From positions 1,550,001 through 1,614,000 of the forward strand of contig OX637354.1 in assembly GCA_951799405.1 (NCBI GenBank): DNA of 64,000 nucleotides, given 5' to 3'. A model generated the notes under the pieces. It saw only the letters and a program-made list of their open reading frames with translations, was not told the origin of the DNA and ran no database searches. A program made the position numbers and the translations under genes. The stretch comes from Agapetus fuscipes (taxonomy: Eukaryota; Arthropoda; Insecta; Trichoptera; Glossosomatidae). Each line of letters begins with the position of its first letter. Positions within the stretch are counted from its first letter, which is position 1. This document shows positions 9,735 through 18,790 of the stretch, piece by piece.

Positions 9735-10112
9735 GACTAATCAGATTTTCATTTGCGGCCATCTTGGATTGACAGGTCTTCTAAATTTATATCTACATCT
9801 AAGCTGCAAAGATATGTATTATTTAAGATTCATATTAAACGCATTCCCACAAGCAGGTATGTATAAAGTTCGCGCTAACACATGCCGCATGTGGACCTAC
9901 AATATAAAAACCCAATCTCAAATGAACATAAGCCCTGGAACTCTTGCCGACCTTCCCTGAAACAGGGATTGACATTGGCAAAGTGAACCATCTTTTACAG
10001 TATGGGTGTTCAGCCTTATACCAACCTAATAGTCAAGGAATTCATACAAATCTTCATACAAATATTACCGATATTCGGTAGGTAAGAATTACCGTGGTGA
10101 TGAGACTTCCAA
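9735..10112. repeat. Dispersed repeat P, split by family A
   Basis: TTTGCGGCCATCTTGGATTG...GGCAGGTCTT-like sequence at 9,757-9,780 and ATATTCGGTAGGTAAGAATT at about 10,071-10,090 are contiguous at 44,240-44,310. The 44-kb copy is therefore an empty-site paralogue. Confidence 0.6.
9784..10049 (-). repeat. Family A copy inserted in repeat P
   Basis: Complete A copy from the tail at about 9,790 to the 5' boundary complementary to TTCCTTGACTATTAGG at 10,041. A duplicated CTTCATACAAAT-like sequence flanks the 5' side. Confidence 0.7.
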
Positions 10113-10136
10113 TCCTGGTATTATCCATTATGGAAG

Positions 10137-10377
10137 TGTTAGTACGTGAGCCTAAGCACGCTGGGTGTGTGTGTGGAACAATCCACTATAGAAGAATCTG
10201 GAATACACGAGAAACGTCCGTATGAACGGTATAAATATGAGCCGCAATTGTGTGGAGAGTGAGAGTCGCTTGAAACATTGAGTCGCAAAGTCGACAAGCT
10301 TTATTGTGCAAAATAAATCTTGTTAAATAAATAAATTGCAGTTTAATTTAAAAGAACCCCAGTAAAACCATAACAAT
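10137..10377 (+). mobile_element. Possible solo LTR
   Basis: Contains a TATAAATA box (10,230-10,237) about 80 bp upstream of AATAAATC polyadenylation-like signals, the layout of an LTR U3-R-U5. The ends could be TGTTAG...ATAACA but I see no target duplication. No internal retrotransposon coding sequence adjoins it. Confidence 0.3.
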
Positions 10378-10439
10378 ACTTTGTTTTAAAAAAAAAATGC
10401 AAAATTTAAGAGGATAAATACCAAGTACATAATATGTCA

Positions 10440-10640
10440 GCTAGGTGCAATAGCTCACTTGGTAAATGTGAAAAATCTGTAGTTTAGAAGTTCTTCATGA
10501 GCACTTCCTTATAATTAGTTCACTTACTATGAAAAGTTGCTCCCATTAAATGTATTATCCACGATTTCTCCAATCAGTGAATCAGCACTTATTCAGTTTT
10601 ACCTGAGAGGTGTCGATCTATAACAGGCTTATTAATTTGA
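10440..10640 (+). repeat. Repeat H copy
   Basis: Shares GTAGTTTAGAAGTTCTTCAT, CCTTATAATTAGTTCAC and AATCAGTGAATCAGCACTTA with 3,620-3,740. Confidence 0.5.
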
Positions 10641-10764
10641 AATTGCAAATGATAAGGGAGCGCCGTTTTTTTGTGCGTCCCACCTCAAGGGCCTTCGACG
10701 ATCATTAATACAACTTTATAAAGTTAAACCTAGAAGTAATGATTTATTCTGGTTTTTTTTGCAG

Positions 10765-10798
10765 ATGGCCGTTGAAATGGATGAAGAGCAAATGGAAA
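10765..10798 (+). CDS. TpnC: Troponin C coding exon 1
   Basis: Follows the acceptor TTTTTTTTGCAG and encodes [11 protein letters not shown] plus one base. Donor is GTAAGT. A PLE-like insertion starts only 18 bp into the intron. Confidence 0.8.
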
Positions 10799-13700
10799 GT
10801 AAGTAATTATAAGAAATATTAATTAAAAAACACACTGTTTCAATTCACTTATTATTGATTTTAAATATGCCAAACGTTTTCGCCTGAAAAGGCATCCTCA
10901 GGACAATGACAATGATTGGATTGTCATTGTCCTGAGGATGCCTTTTTAGGCGAAAACGTTTGGCATATTTGAAATAAATAAAAAGTGAATTGAAACAGTG
11001 TGTTGTTTAATTAATATACAATGGACTTTTACTGTGTAAACCACCAAACCCTAAAAAATATTTATAATTATAAGAAAGTATAAACATGATTACAAAATAC
11101 AGAGTTTTCTATTCACAAGTTGAGCATTCATTTTACCTCGAGAGCTTTCGATTTGATTACGTCATTTTCAAGAGAACACAAGCTATTCGTATGTAACTTG
11201 AGGTGAAATTAATACTTTATTTGTGAAAAAAAAACTCTGTGTTTTTTAATTTTTTATACTTTCTCATAACAATAATTTTTCATAATGTAATTATACACAA
11301 ATAATTTTTTTGTTGGTATTTATTAGGTTCTTTGACCAGAGACTAATTCTAAACAAAACTAAAGGAAAACAAAGACACCCAAAATTATAATAATACTAAA
11401 ATTGCATGATTTATTTGGTGAACACTTTTTTTGTGTAAATTACACCTTGATAGCCCTTTGCGAGCTTGGTCGTTGCCATAGAAAGCGACAGTTACTCACG
11501 CAAAAACCAGTTACTGGTAGACTGGAGAGACCTTTGGTGACCGATCTTTGGTAAAGGTATATGATTTTTTCACCCAGCAAAGAGCGTATTTCGAAATATA
11601 AATGGCATTTTTTTGTGCTCTGCCGGGATTCGAATCCACGACCTTCTATTTAAGAATCCGAAGCGCTAACCCCCAAATTACGAACCGGTCAGTTGCGAAA
11701 ACCCATCCTCATACCCGTTCCATTTATATACTTCCATCACAGAACGCTCATGCAATGCTATAATTTTTTCAGCGGTGGAAGGCCTTCTCGATGGTCGTGA
11801 CCCGACCCAGCAGTGATTCTAGATCTACCTGTTCGTCCACTAGAGAAAAAAAAGCAAATCCGAAGTTACTGACTCGATGCAACTGTATCGGGATGCGCTC
11901 CTTGCTATTTCGTGCTAATCACTAGGAATTTGTGGTCCATGATCTAACAATATTTTTTACTTCTTTTGTCAGTGCTTCGTCGAGCATTCACCATGTTCGA
12001 CTCCGCCAAGCAGGGCATGATTGAAAAGGAGAAGGTGAGGACCATCTTGAACACCATGGTCCACAGCTATGACGACAAGCAACTGGAGACGCTCCTCAAT
12101 GCTGAGGACACTGATGGTAAGGATACACCTTTCACATCTCTTATATAGTTGGATCTTTTTTTCTTCGTTTAGTGACTCCAGCCACCCGAAGGGCGCCCAT
12201 CCTGCACATGCTTTTTGGAAAACATTAACTCCTTCTTGAAACGTTCTTCACCGGCCTCCGTCTTCTGCTTCAGAGGTAGCTGGTTCCAGCACAACGGTCC
12301 CGCTGAGCCAAACGCCCTATCCCCAAAGTCCGTTTTGCTCCGTCAAGGTGGCATTTTCAGCCTATTGATAGCATCATCTCTCGCTGAGCAAAGGGTGCAC
12401 CGCTCACCAACAATCTCCTCAACCTCACACAGTTCAGTCAAATAAGACGGGGCCGCTCCTTCACTATCTTGAACACCATGGTCCACAACTACGACGACAA
12501 GCAACTGACAACGTTTTTGAATGCTGAGGACACTGATGGTAAGGAGACACCTTTCATATCTTTTTCCTTTCTTAGCACCGGTATTTTTAAGTGTAGTTAT
12601 ACTTTAGTTAATTATTGCTTAAAATATTATTCAAAATACTCCATTTCGAGTTAACTTAAGCCGAAAAATCCCAAATCTTAGAGATGATTACAATGCCATT
12701 CAAAAATTGAATACAAACAACGGTTACACACCTTGTATTTTATCCACCTTATAATATACATACAGACATCCGAACTTCAACAGAAACTGCAGTTACAATT
12801 TAAAAAACCACTAAATCTCACCTCAAGCACCTTACAATCTTCGATCACGAGCAACAACAACTTCTTTGGATAGTTCAGTTCGTCCCTCATTGGTGTAGAA
12901 GAGACACACATCTTGGTTACGTCAGATACGACTCCCACAAACTGTTAATAGCTACACTGTTGATTGGGAGTTTTAGGCTTACACGACCGGCTGATGATGC
13001 TGGAGAGTTACTTTTCAAGATCTGTTGATGATGATGATGATGATGGATGATTTATTTCCGGTGGCACCGTTTAATGATCACAGACCATCTCAAGGGCACT
13101 GTGGCTCTTCGAAAACAGCATTTTCTTAAGTCCTCTTCTTAAGGTGATGGTGGGCTGGTCAGAGCGAAGGTCGACATACAGCTTATTTCAGGCAACTGGT
13201 CCGGCTACCCCAAAGCTCCTGTCCGCAAAATTAGAGGTATTTTCTCTTATTGGTTCTTTGATCCTGTTGACAGCAGTAGAGGCAGAGCGCAGTGGTCGCC
13301 TTGTAGCGACGTCAGCAGGACATAGTTCAGCGAGACATGGAGGTGCCGTACCCTTTAAGGCCTTGTAGACTGTGAGACATAGTTGCCGTGGCTGTGGAAA
13401 CAGGAGCTTTTGGACATTTTGCCCATATCTACGATGAGATTCTTCAGCATGAAGGTGAAAAAGCCTATCGTTGACATGGGCGAAACGTGGAAGCTCCAGT
13501 TACGACAGACTACGGCAAAAGATCTAGGAAAGTAACTCTCCAGCGGCTACACTACAGTTCGTTTTAAATTCTGTCCATCTTTTCACAGGATCTGGCAAGC
13601 TGAACTTTGAGTCATTCTGCAGGGTGGCCACTCACTTCCTGGATGGTGACGATGAGGCTCTCCAGAAAGAGCTTAAGGTCGCGTTCAGACTTTATGACAA

Positions 13701-16700
13701 AGAAGGTAAGTGACTTGTCAATTGATCAGCTTGGTAGAATTTCGACAGAATTATACCTGAAGTCAGTCATTTTATCTAATCTAATCTAATCTAATATCAT
13801 CTAAGCTGCAAAGATATTTATCATTTAAGATTTATATTAAATGCATTCCCACAAGCAGACATGTATAATTTCGCGCTAACACATGCTGCATGTGGACCTA
13901 CAATATAAAAACCCAATCTCAAATAAACATAAGCCTGCAATCTGCAATAATTAAGCCCCAAAAGACCACAATTCTCAACGATGCTTGTTTAAATAAAGTT
14001 GTAAACATTCACTTTCACTTTCCTGGTCGGTGTTAAATGACAAGTTATTTTTGTTTTCTTTTGGGTTAGACCGTGGTCTATTTGAAGTTTTTTTATCTGT
14101 CGACGTTTCGCTTTCTCGGGCAGAAAGCATCCTCAAAGCAAGTTAGCGAAGCGCAACGGGTGGTCTACGTTGTCTTTGCGGTCGTTCAGTTAGTTAACAT
14201 CAACAATAGACGGGAAAGACAACGCAGACCACCGTGGAGCTTTCTAGCTCGCCTTGAAGATGCTATCTGCACGTGAAAGCGAAACGTCGGCAGATAAAAA
14301 AAAACGCTACAAATAGAACCTGGTCTAGCTCAAAGAAAGCAAAAACACTTTGTTATTGCTTGTTTTGATCTTTGTCGGGAATCGAAACAGATGCTGTTGC
14401 TTTGATTTTGTTCTCCTGATGATGAACACTGTTGCTTCTTATTTCAGGTAATGGCTACATCCCCACCAGCAGTCTCCGAGAGATCCTGATGGCCTTGGAC
14501 GATCAGCTGACTCCTGACCAGCTCAATGAAATGATTGCTGAGATCGACACGGATGATTCAGGGACAGTAGACTTTGATGGTAAAGACATAATATGCTCCA
14601 CTGTTGATTTTAAATTAGACATTTTGTGTAGAATAAATAATATAATAATACGAACCATGCTGATGAGAAAAACGGTTCTCACACTTTTTAGTCGAAGTCG
14701 TTTTTGACTTCTAAATACATATAAATCCAGATCGAAGGACCAGCAAGGTTAATTAAGCACGCAACCGCAACGCAAAACGTAACCAAGCGTAACCAAGCTT
14801 CTTCTTGCCGCGTTATTCCTGAAGGGTTTAGCATGTAGCGAGTGGAACTTATTTATTTTTACAGGTAAGGGGGCCGGCCTCACACCAACCACTTACAGTT
14901 GAAGTGGGGTTTTCCAGCTCCCGGCGGGGCCGGTACTCATTTCTTGTGAAGGCTGAGTCAACCTTACCAGTATTTTATTTTGGGTTTTGAAATAAACACC
15001 ATAAACGGGAAATCATTTCTGACACCCTCGGTGGGATTCGAAACCCGAGCTCTCGGCATGGAATGCAAGCACTCTACCAACTGCGCTATCGACCGGACTA
15101 AAATTCATTTAAGTTTTCCTTTTCACATGAATCATTCAAGTATAATTAGATTAGATTATAAAGAAGGTTTTCTTAGGTTTACTCATTTATTTAAAGTACA
15201 GAAACTTTTTGTGGCCAGACCTCCTGTGGCCGAAAACCACAACCTCCCTATTCACAAATCGCTCCCCCAGTTCTTGTTTGCCGTAAACGCCAATCTTGTC
15301 AAATATGACTTTTTCATACAGTTGTCTTATGAATCAAATTCTACACAATCTGAGCTAAGAAAAACCGTAAAACTCGATAATATGAGACTTCTTTTAAATA
15401 TTTTTTAAATAAATTTCTTGTTTTCTTACGACACATTGGTCCAGTACACATGCAAACATTGCTCATGTAAAATTCTGAATGGCGTATATACGGCAAACAA
15501 GAACTAAGGCAGCGAAATGTTTTGTAAAAAAGCGGCAGGGGGGGCTCGGGGGGTCTTGCTGCGGGTGCGCCGCTAGAACCGCCCTTGATCCGGGCCTGAT
15601 TCTAATACATTAAGCACGACAAGTTGATCATTAGTATTGACCCGGTTAGTCCACGGACCAAGTTGGAGCGATGAAGAGTTTTCGGTATCGGATGTACGAA
15701 TCGTTAATATTTGATTAGAACAATCGATATTCCTACGTACAAATGCTACACACACTATCCAGTGGCTAAAGGTTAAACCATGCCATAGACATCCGTTTAA
15801 CAGAAGTAAAAGGTAATAATAATAATTACCGGCAAGGTTTACTCAGCCTTCACAAGAAATGAGTACCAGCCCCCTCGGGAGCTGGGAAACCCCCCACTTC
15901 ACTGAAGTGGTTGGCGTAAGGCCGGCCCCCTTACCTGTAAAAATAAATAGGTTCAACTCGCCACATGCGACCCCTTCGGGGATAACGCGGCAAGAAGTTA
16001 CACTATATATGTAGCTTAGTTGCGTTGCGTATTTGGTGAGCGCTGTTTTTGTGTGTATCACACCTCAACAGCCCTCCACGAGCTTGGTCGTCGCTGTAGA
16101 AAGCGCCAATTCTCAAGCAAGACCCAGTTGTTGTAAGGTTGGATGGACATTTCAGTGACCGGTCTTTGGTAAAGGTTTTATGAATTTTTCAACTCAGCGA
16201 AGAGCACATTCGAAATATAAATGGTATATTTTTTGTGCTCCGCCGGGATCCGAATCCACAACCTTCCATTTACGAGTCCAAAGTGTTGCCACTGGACTAC
16301 GGACCGGTCCAAGATGCCAACGACACGCGGTGTACAAAGTGAACCATTTTTACAGCATGGGTGGTCAGCCGCATACCAACCTTTAACAAAGAACATACTG
16401 TAAACAAATGCTTCACTTTGCCAATTTCACTTCAGTTTCAAGAAAGGACTGCAAGAGTTGCAGGGTGTATGTTCATTTGAGATTTTGGTTTTAATTTGTA
16501 AGAACACACGCAGCATTTGTTTACCGTTTCGGTGTTTATTTTATCATGGTGTCTACATTTAAAGCTCATATCAAATGCATGCCCACAAACAAACACGTGT
16601 AGTTTGCGCTTAAAAATGCTGAATGTGTGCCTACAAATAAAATCCAAGCCTCAAATGAACATAAGCCCTACAACTTTTGCCGACCTTCCCTGACACATGA

Positions 16701-16859
16701 GTGACATTGGCAAAGTGAACCATTTTTTACAGTATGGGTGGTCAGCCTCATACCAACCTATAAGTCAACAAGGAAGCAGTGCTATATAACATTACTTCTT
16801 CTAATTTGTTTTGTTGTTTTTGTTTTTCAGAATTCATGGAAATGATGACAGGCGACTAG
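10765..16859 (+). CDS. TpnC: Troponin C (insect type, probably TpnC4/F1-like), five coding exons
   Basis: The Ca2+-sensing subunit of the thin-filament troponin complex in striated muscle. Join 10765-10798, 11973-12116, 13589-13705, 14448-14579, 16831-16859: 456 nt, 151 residues plus stop. All introns are GT-AG and phase 1. EF-hand loop I (D21-K32) has lost its ligands. Loop II (D57-S68: [12 protein letters not shown]) keeps ligands 1, 3 and 5 but has Ser instead of Glu at position 12. Loop III (D96-S107) is degenerate at position 12. Loop IV (D132-E143: [12 protein letters not shown]) is canonical. The C-terminus FMEMMTGD is typical of insect troponin C. Loss of Glu12 in site II with site IV intact resembles the TpnC4/F1 isoforms of stretch-activated muscle; that subtype is an inference. 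The ATG sits exactly at a splice acceptor, so an upstream exon carries the 5' UTR and could carry the true start. Introns are packed with repeats; the exons are intact. Confidence 0.9.
10878..10901 (-). ncRNA. Hammerhead-ribozyme-like core, left arm
   Basis: The reverse strand reads CTGAGGA, hairpin TGCCTTTTCAGGC, then GAAAACG. This fits CUGANGA-stem II-GAAA. Stems I and III were not fully confirmed. Confidence 0.4.
10932..10955 (+). ncRNA. Hammerhead-ribozyme-like core, right arm
   Basis: CTGAGGA, stem II GCCT/AGGC with a T-rich loop, then GAAA. Same core as the left arm in the opposite orientation. Confidence 0.4.
11073..11275. mobile_element. Inverted-repeat element J
   Basis: AGAAAGTATAAACATG... 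and TACAGAGTTTT at the left are repeated inverted at 11,237-11,273. Contains CTCGAGAGCTTTCGA, related to CTCGAGCGCTTTCGG in the element at 24.25-24.41 kb. Confidence 0.5.
11400..11692 (-). repeat. SINE-B1 in troponin C intron 1
   Basis: Tail GATTTATTTGGTGAACAC at the low end; tRNA-like head with CGGGATTCGAATCC (reverse B box) and AACCGGTC at the high end. Confidence 0.7.
11973..12116 (+). CDS. TpnC: Troponin C coding exon 2
   Basis: Acceptor CTTTTGTCAG. Encodes [15 protein letters not shown] through LLNAEDTDG, that is EF-hand I and the start of loop II. Donor GTAAGG. Its last 73 bp plus 25 bp of intron are duplicated at 12,466-12,563. Confidence 0.9.
12143..12462 (-). mobile_element. L2/CR1-like LINE 3' fragment between duplicated exon segments
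   Basis: The reverse strand encodes an RT C-terminal tail that matches the longer copy at 19.87-20.61 kb: [23 protein letters not shown] residues, with frameshifts. It is 5' truncated exactly where the second exon-fragment copy begins. Confidence 0.65.
12466..12563 (+). pseudogene. Duplicated 3' half of troponin C exon 2 with its splice donor
   Basis: Corresponds without gaps to 12,044-12,141, with about 12 differences in 98 bp. The frame is open and the donor GTAAGG is kept. It encodes [20 protein letters not shown] versus [20 protein letters not shown] in the functional exon. It lacks an acceptor and the first half of the exon, so it should not be spliced in alone. Confidence 0.75.
12564..12959. 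other. Intron 2 sequence without recognised repeats
   Basis: No match to the dispersed families and no coding signal. Confidence 0.35.
12960..13545. repeat. Palindromic repeat K, split by an L2 LINE
   Basis: TAGGCTTACACGACCGGCTG at 12,972-12,991 and GCCCATATCTACGATGAGAT at 13,420-13,439 are contiguous in the copy at 40,846-40,985. The inverted partner with ACATGGGCGAAACGTGGAAG follows to about 13,510. Confidence 0.55.
13024..13380 (-). mobile_element. L2/CR1-like LINE 3' end inserted in repeat K
   Basis: The (ATG)n tail at 13,024-13,047 and the block TGATTTATTTCCGGTGGCAC are the 3' end. The body encodes a degenerate RT C-terminal tail on the reverse strand. Confidence 0.65.
13589..13705 (+). 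CDS. TpnC: Troponin C coding exon 3
   Basis: Acceptor TTTTCACAG. Encodes the rest of EF-hand II ([20 protein letters not shown]) and the helix into EF-hand III (FRLYDKE). Donor GTAAGT. Confidence 0.9.
13773..13945 (-). repeat. Family A copy, 5' truncated
   Basis: Starts with a (TCTAA)n tail and stops at AACATAAGCCTGCAATC. Confidence 0.7.
14049..14347. mobile_element. Long palindromic element in troponin C intron 3
   Basis: Arms of roughly 90 bp: TTTTATCTGTCGACGTTTCG at the left pairs with CGAAACGTCGGCAGATAAAA at the right. CTTGAAGATGC...GCGAAACG looks like a decayed relative of the CTGANGA...GAAA core. No target duplication found. Confidence 0.55.
14448..14579 (+). CDS. TpnC: Troponin C coding exon 4
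   Basis: Acceptor TTATTTCAG. Encodes [14 protein letters not shown] through the canonical EF-hand IV loop [11 protein letters not shown]. Donor GTAAAG. Confidence 0.9.
14758..15099 (-). repeat. SINE-B2, full length
   Basis: Begins with a (CGCAA)n-type tail (14,761-14,780) and ends at the tRNA-like head CTATCGACCGGACTA. Confidence 0.8.
15276..15514. mobile_element. MITE D2 (variant of D)
   Basis: Termini CCCCAGTTCTTGTTTGCCGT and ACGGCAAACAAGAACTAAGG are inverted repeats. The internal body resembles D (ACACAATCTGAGCTAAGAAA). A second copy is at 60,773-61,039. Confidence 0.65.
15515..15820. other. Intron 4 sequence, unassigned
   Basis: A G-rich stretch at 15,534-15,560 and a CCGGGCCTGATTCTAAT motif, but no repeat family established. 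Confidence 0.3.
15828..16032 (+). repeat. SINE-B2, 5' truncated
   Basis: From ACCGGCAAGGTTTACTCAGC to TTAGTTGCGTTGCG. Lacks the tRNA-like head. Confidence 0.75.
16033..16337 (-). repeat. SINE-B1 with a short 5S rRNA remnant at its 5' end
   Basis: B1 tail at the low end, head at about 16,235-16,308. It is then continued (reverse strand) by ACACCGCGTGTCGTTGGCAT at 16,318-16,337, the 3' end of the 5S-derived head seen at 27,162-27,279. Confidence 0.7.
16334..16395 (-). repeat. Family A 5' fragment
   Basis: CAAAGTGAACCATTTTTACAG through GCATACCAACC. Confidence 0.6.
16396..16525 (+). repeat. Family A fragment, divergent
   Basis: TGCTTCACTTTGCCAATTTC through ACACGCAGCATTTGT. Confidence 0.55.
16548..16768 (-). 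repeat. Family A copy
   Basis: From ACATTTAAAGCTCATATCAA to CCAACCTATAAGTCAACAAG. It ends about 60 bp before the last troponin C exon. Confidence 0.7.
16831..16859 (+). CDS. TpnC: Troponin C coding exon 5 (terminal)
   Basis: Acceptor TTGTTTTTCAG. Encodes EFMEMMTGD and TAG. The 29-nt coding part completes EF-hand IV. Confidence 0.9.
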
Positions 16860-16963
16860 ACTTAAAAATTAAAATTTGTAATTTTTAAATTATTTACCAT
16901 TATTTTCATTTAATTTTACAATTTACAGTTTTTTCGAAATATTGTACAATTTTTGTTTTCTCC

Positions 16964-16969
16964 AATAAA
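16964..16969 (+). terminator. Troponin C polyadenylation signal
   Basis: AATAAA 105 bp after the stop codon, at the end of an AT-rich 3' UTR. Confidence 0.6.
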
Positions 16970-16988
16970 CTAAAAATTTAATATCAAG

Positions 16989-17552
16989 GATAATTATTAT
17001 AAGATCATTTATTTGGTGAGTGCCGTTAATGTGATAATCACACCTCAAGAACCCTCTGCGAGCTTAAGGTCGTCGCTATAGAAAACGCCGATTCTCAAGC
17101 AAGACCCAGTTTCTGTCATGCTGGATGAACCTTTGGTGACTGGTCTTTGGTAAAGGTATATTAATTTTTCAACCCAGCGCAGAGCATAATCTAAGCTAAA
17201 TCTAAGTTGCAACGATATGTATCATTTGAGATTCATATTAAAAATGCATTCCCACAAGCAGACACGCATAATTTTGCGCTCACACATGCCGCATGTGGAC
17301 CTACAATATAAAAAAAAACAATCTCAAATGAACATAAGCCCTGCAACTCTTGCCGATCTTCCCTGAAACAGGGGTGACATTGGAAAAGTGAACCATTTTT
17401 TACAGTATGGGTGGTCAGCCTCATACCTACCTATAAGTAAGTCTTAATTGAAAACAAAAATAGGATATTTTTGGTGCTTTGTCGGAATTAGAACCCACAA
17501 CCTTCCATTTACGATTCCGAAGCGCTAACCACTAGACTACAGACCAGTTAAG
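16989..17552 (-). repeat. SINE-B1 interrupted by family A
   Basis: The B1 tail and body run 16,989-17,188; the B1 head resumes at about 17,440 (GGATATTTTTGGTGCTTTG) and ends at 17,552. The gap is exactly one family A copy. Confidence 0.7.
17189..17437 (-). repeat. Family A copy inserted in SINE-B1
   Basis: Tail TAATCTAAGCTAAATCTAAG at the low end; ends at the family boundary near CCTATAAGTAAG. Confidence 0.7.
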
Positions 17553-17689
17553 GGTAACTACATACAAAGTCTTTCTTGCAAAAGCATAAATAAACTTCGA
17601 GAAACAATAAAAATGAATTGCAAGATAAGTCTATCTTGCCAATCTTATCTAATCTAACTTAGATTAGATTAGATTAGATTTGTCAAGTC

Positions 17690-17997
17690 ATGATGAAGAA
17701 GCAATGCACCATTTGCAGTCGATCTCAAAACTATGAGAACTTGGCGTTTTCATGACTCATTTCTTTGCCAAACTGCCCGTTTATGGAATGGTCTACCAGT
17801 ATCTGTGTTCCCTTCCCAATTTAATCCGGTTTTATTCAAAACCAACATCAATCGCCACTTCCTTGCAGCGCCCCACGACAAAACCAACAATTCAAGCAAC
17901 ACCTCTGCGGCACCCTTCCAGTAGGTGACATAGACCCCCAAGACTTTCAAGAATTGGGGAGCTTCCCGCACAGGATTCCTTAACTCAAATTATTATT
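17690..17997 (+). mobile_element. Jockey/CR1-type LINE 3' end
   Basis: 17,733-17,921 encodes SFLCQTARLWNGLPVSVFPS...FKTNINRHFL, the typical RT C-terminal tail of such LINEs. The 3' UTR ends GAGCTTCCCGCACAGGATTC before an (ATT)n tail. The same ending is found on SINE-B3. Confidence 0.65.
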
Positions 17998-18006
17998 ATT
18001 ATTATT

Positions 18007-18271
18007 TAAGGTATTCCTTGACTTATAGGTTGGTATGAGGCTGACCACCCATACTGTAAAAATTGGTTCACTTTGCGAATGTCACCCCTGTTTCAGGGAA
18101 GGTCAGCTAGAGTTGCTTATATGGCTTATATTCATTTGAGATTGGGTTTTAAATTGTAGGTTCACATGCGGCATGTTTAAGCGCGAACTGAAACATGTCT
18201 ACTCATGCGAATACGTCTAATATAAATCTTAAATGTAATATATCTTTGCAACTTAGATCATAGATTATAGA
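18007..18271 (+). repeat. Family A copy
   Basis: Begins ATTCCTTGACTTATAGG and ends with the ATTATAG-type tail. Confidence 0.75.
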
Positions 18272-18346
18272 TCCCATATTGCTACATGCGACGCGTTCGG
18301 ATACAACGTGGCAAGAAGCTGCACTATATGCGTAGCTTACTTGCGT
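18272..18346 (+). repeat. SINE-B2 3' end
   Basis: GCTACATGCGACGCGTTCGG through TAGCTTACTTGCGTT. Confidence 0.6.
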
Positions 18347-18608
18347 TAATGGTTTAAAATTATTTAAAACTTAAAACAAAGCATAGGAAGAAAGAGATTT
18401 TTAAAAATAAATCATTTTTCATTTATAATTTGATGTGGAACATAAGTAATGATGTTTTAATACGGCATAAAACAAGGGCACACCGATTATTTCCAAGCTG
18501 ACAACAATGGCAGTTGATTTGCAATGTTGACAGCTGTGATTTTGTTTTCAATTTAAAATGCAAACCATGCAAACGCCAGCGTCCAAAAATAAAAGAGGGA
18601 ATATTTGT
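18347..18608. other. Spacer, nothing recognised
   Basis: AT-rich; no frame or repeat match. Confidence 0.3.
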
Positions 18609-18790
18609 AAAAGCCCGTTCCCACTTGTCGGGTGTCGGATCCGTATATTCATCGGAGGTTCCAGTTCCAGGGCATTTCGGACAAAATCGGTTTCCGACAA
18701 GTGTGAATAGCTACATACATAATGTTCTGCCACTGGAACCTCCGATAAATATACGGATCCGACACCCGACAAGTGGGAACGGGCTCTTAG
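18609..18790. mobile_element. MITE E, near-perfect palindrome
   Basis: The left arm beginning AGCCCGTTCCCACTTGTCGG and the right arm ending CCGACAAGTGGGAACGGGCT are inverted repeats of about 57 bp around a 55-bp centre. Possibly PIF/Harbinger-type, but the flanks (TAA and TTA) do not match exactly. Confidence 0.7.

Larger units (their letters stand above)
10817..11064 (+). mobile_element. PLE-like palindromic element in troponin C intron 1
   Basis: Flanked by a perfect 13-bp direct repeat TAATTATAAGAAA (10,804-10,816 and 11,065-11,077). Its first 185 bp is an inverted repeat: ACACACTGTTTCAATTCACT at the left matches the complement of AGTGAATTGAAACAGTGTGT at the right, around a short spacer at about 10,913. 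Each arm carries a hammerhead-like core. The 3' part, from TTAATATACAATGGACTTT, recurs at 47.1 kb. The long target duplication implies retrotransposition. Confidence 0.65.

Noticed and set aside
12469..12538. Functional alternative troponin C exon
   Set aside because: It lacks an acceptor and the first half of the exon, so it cannot replace exon 2 by itself; kept as a finding only for its unusual origin.
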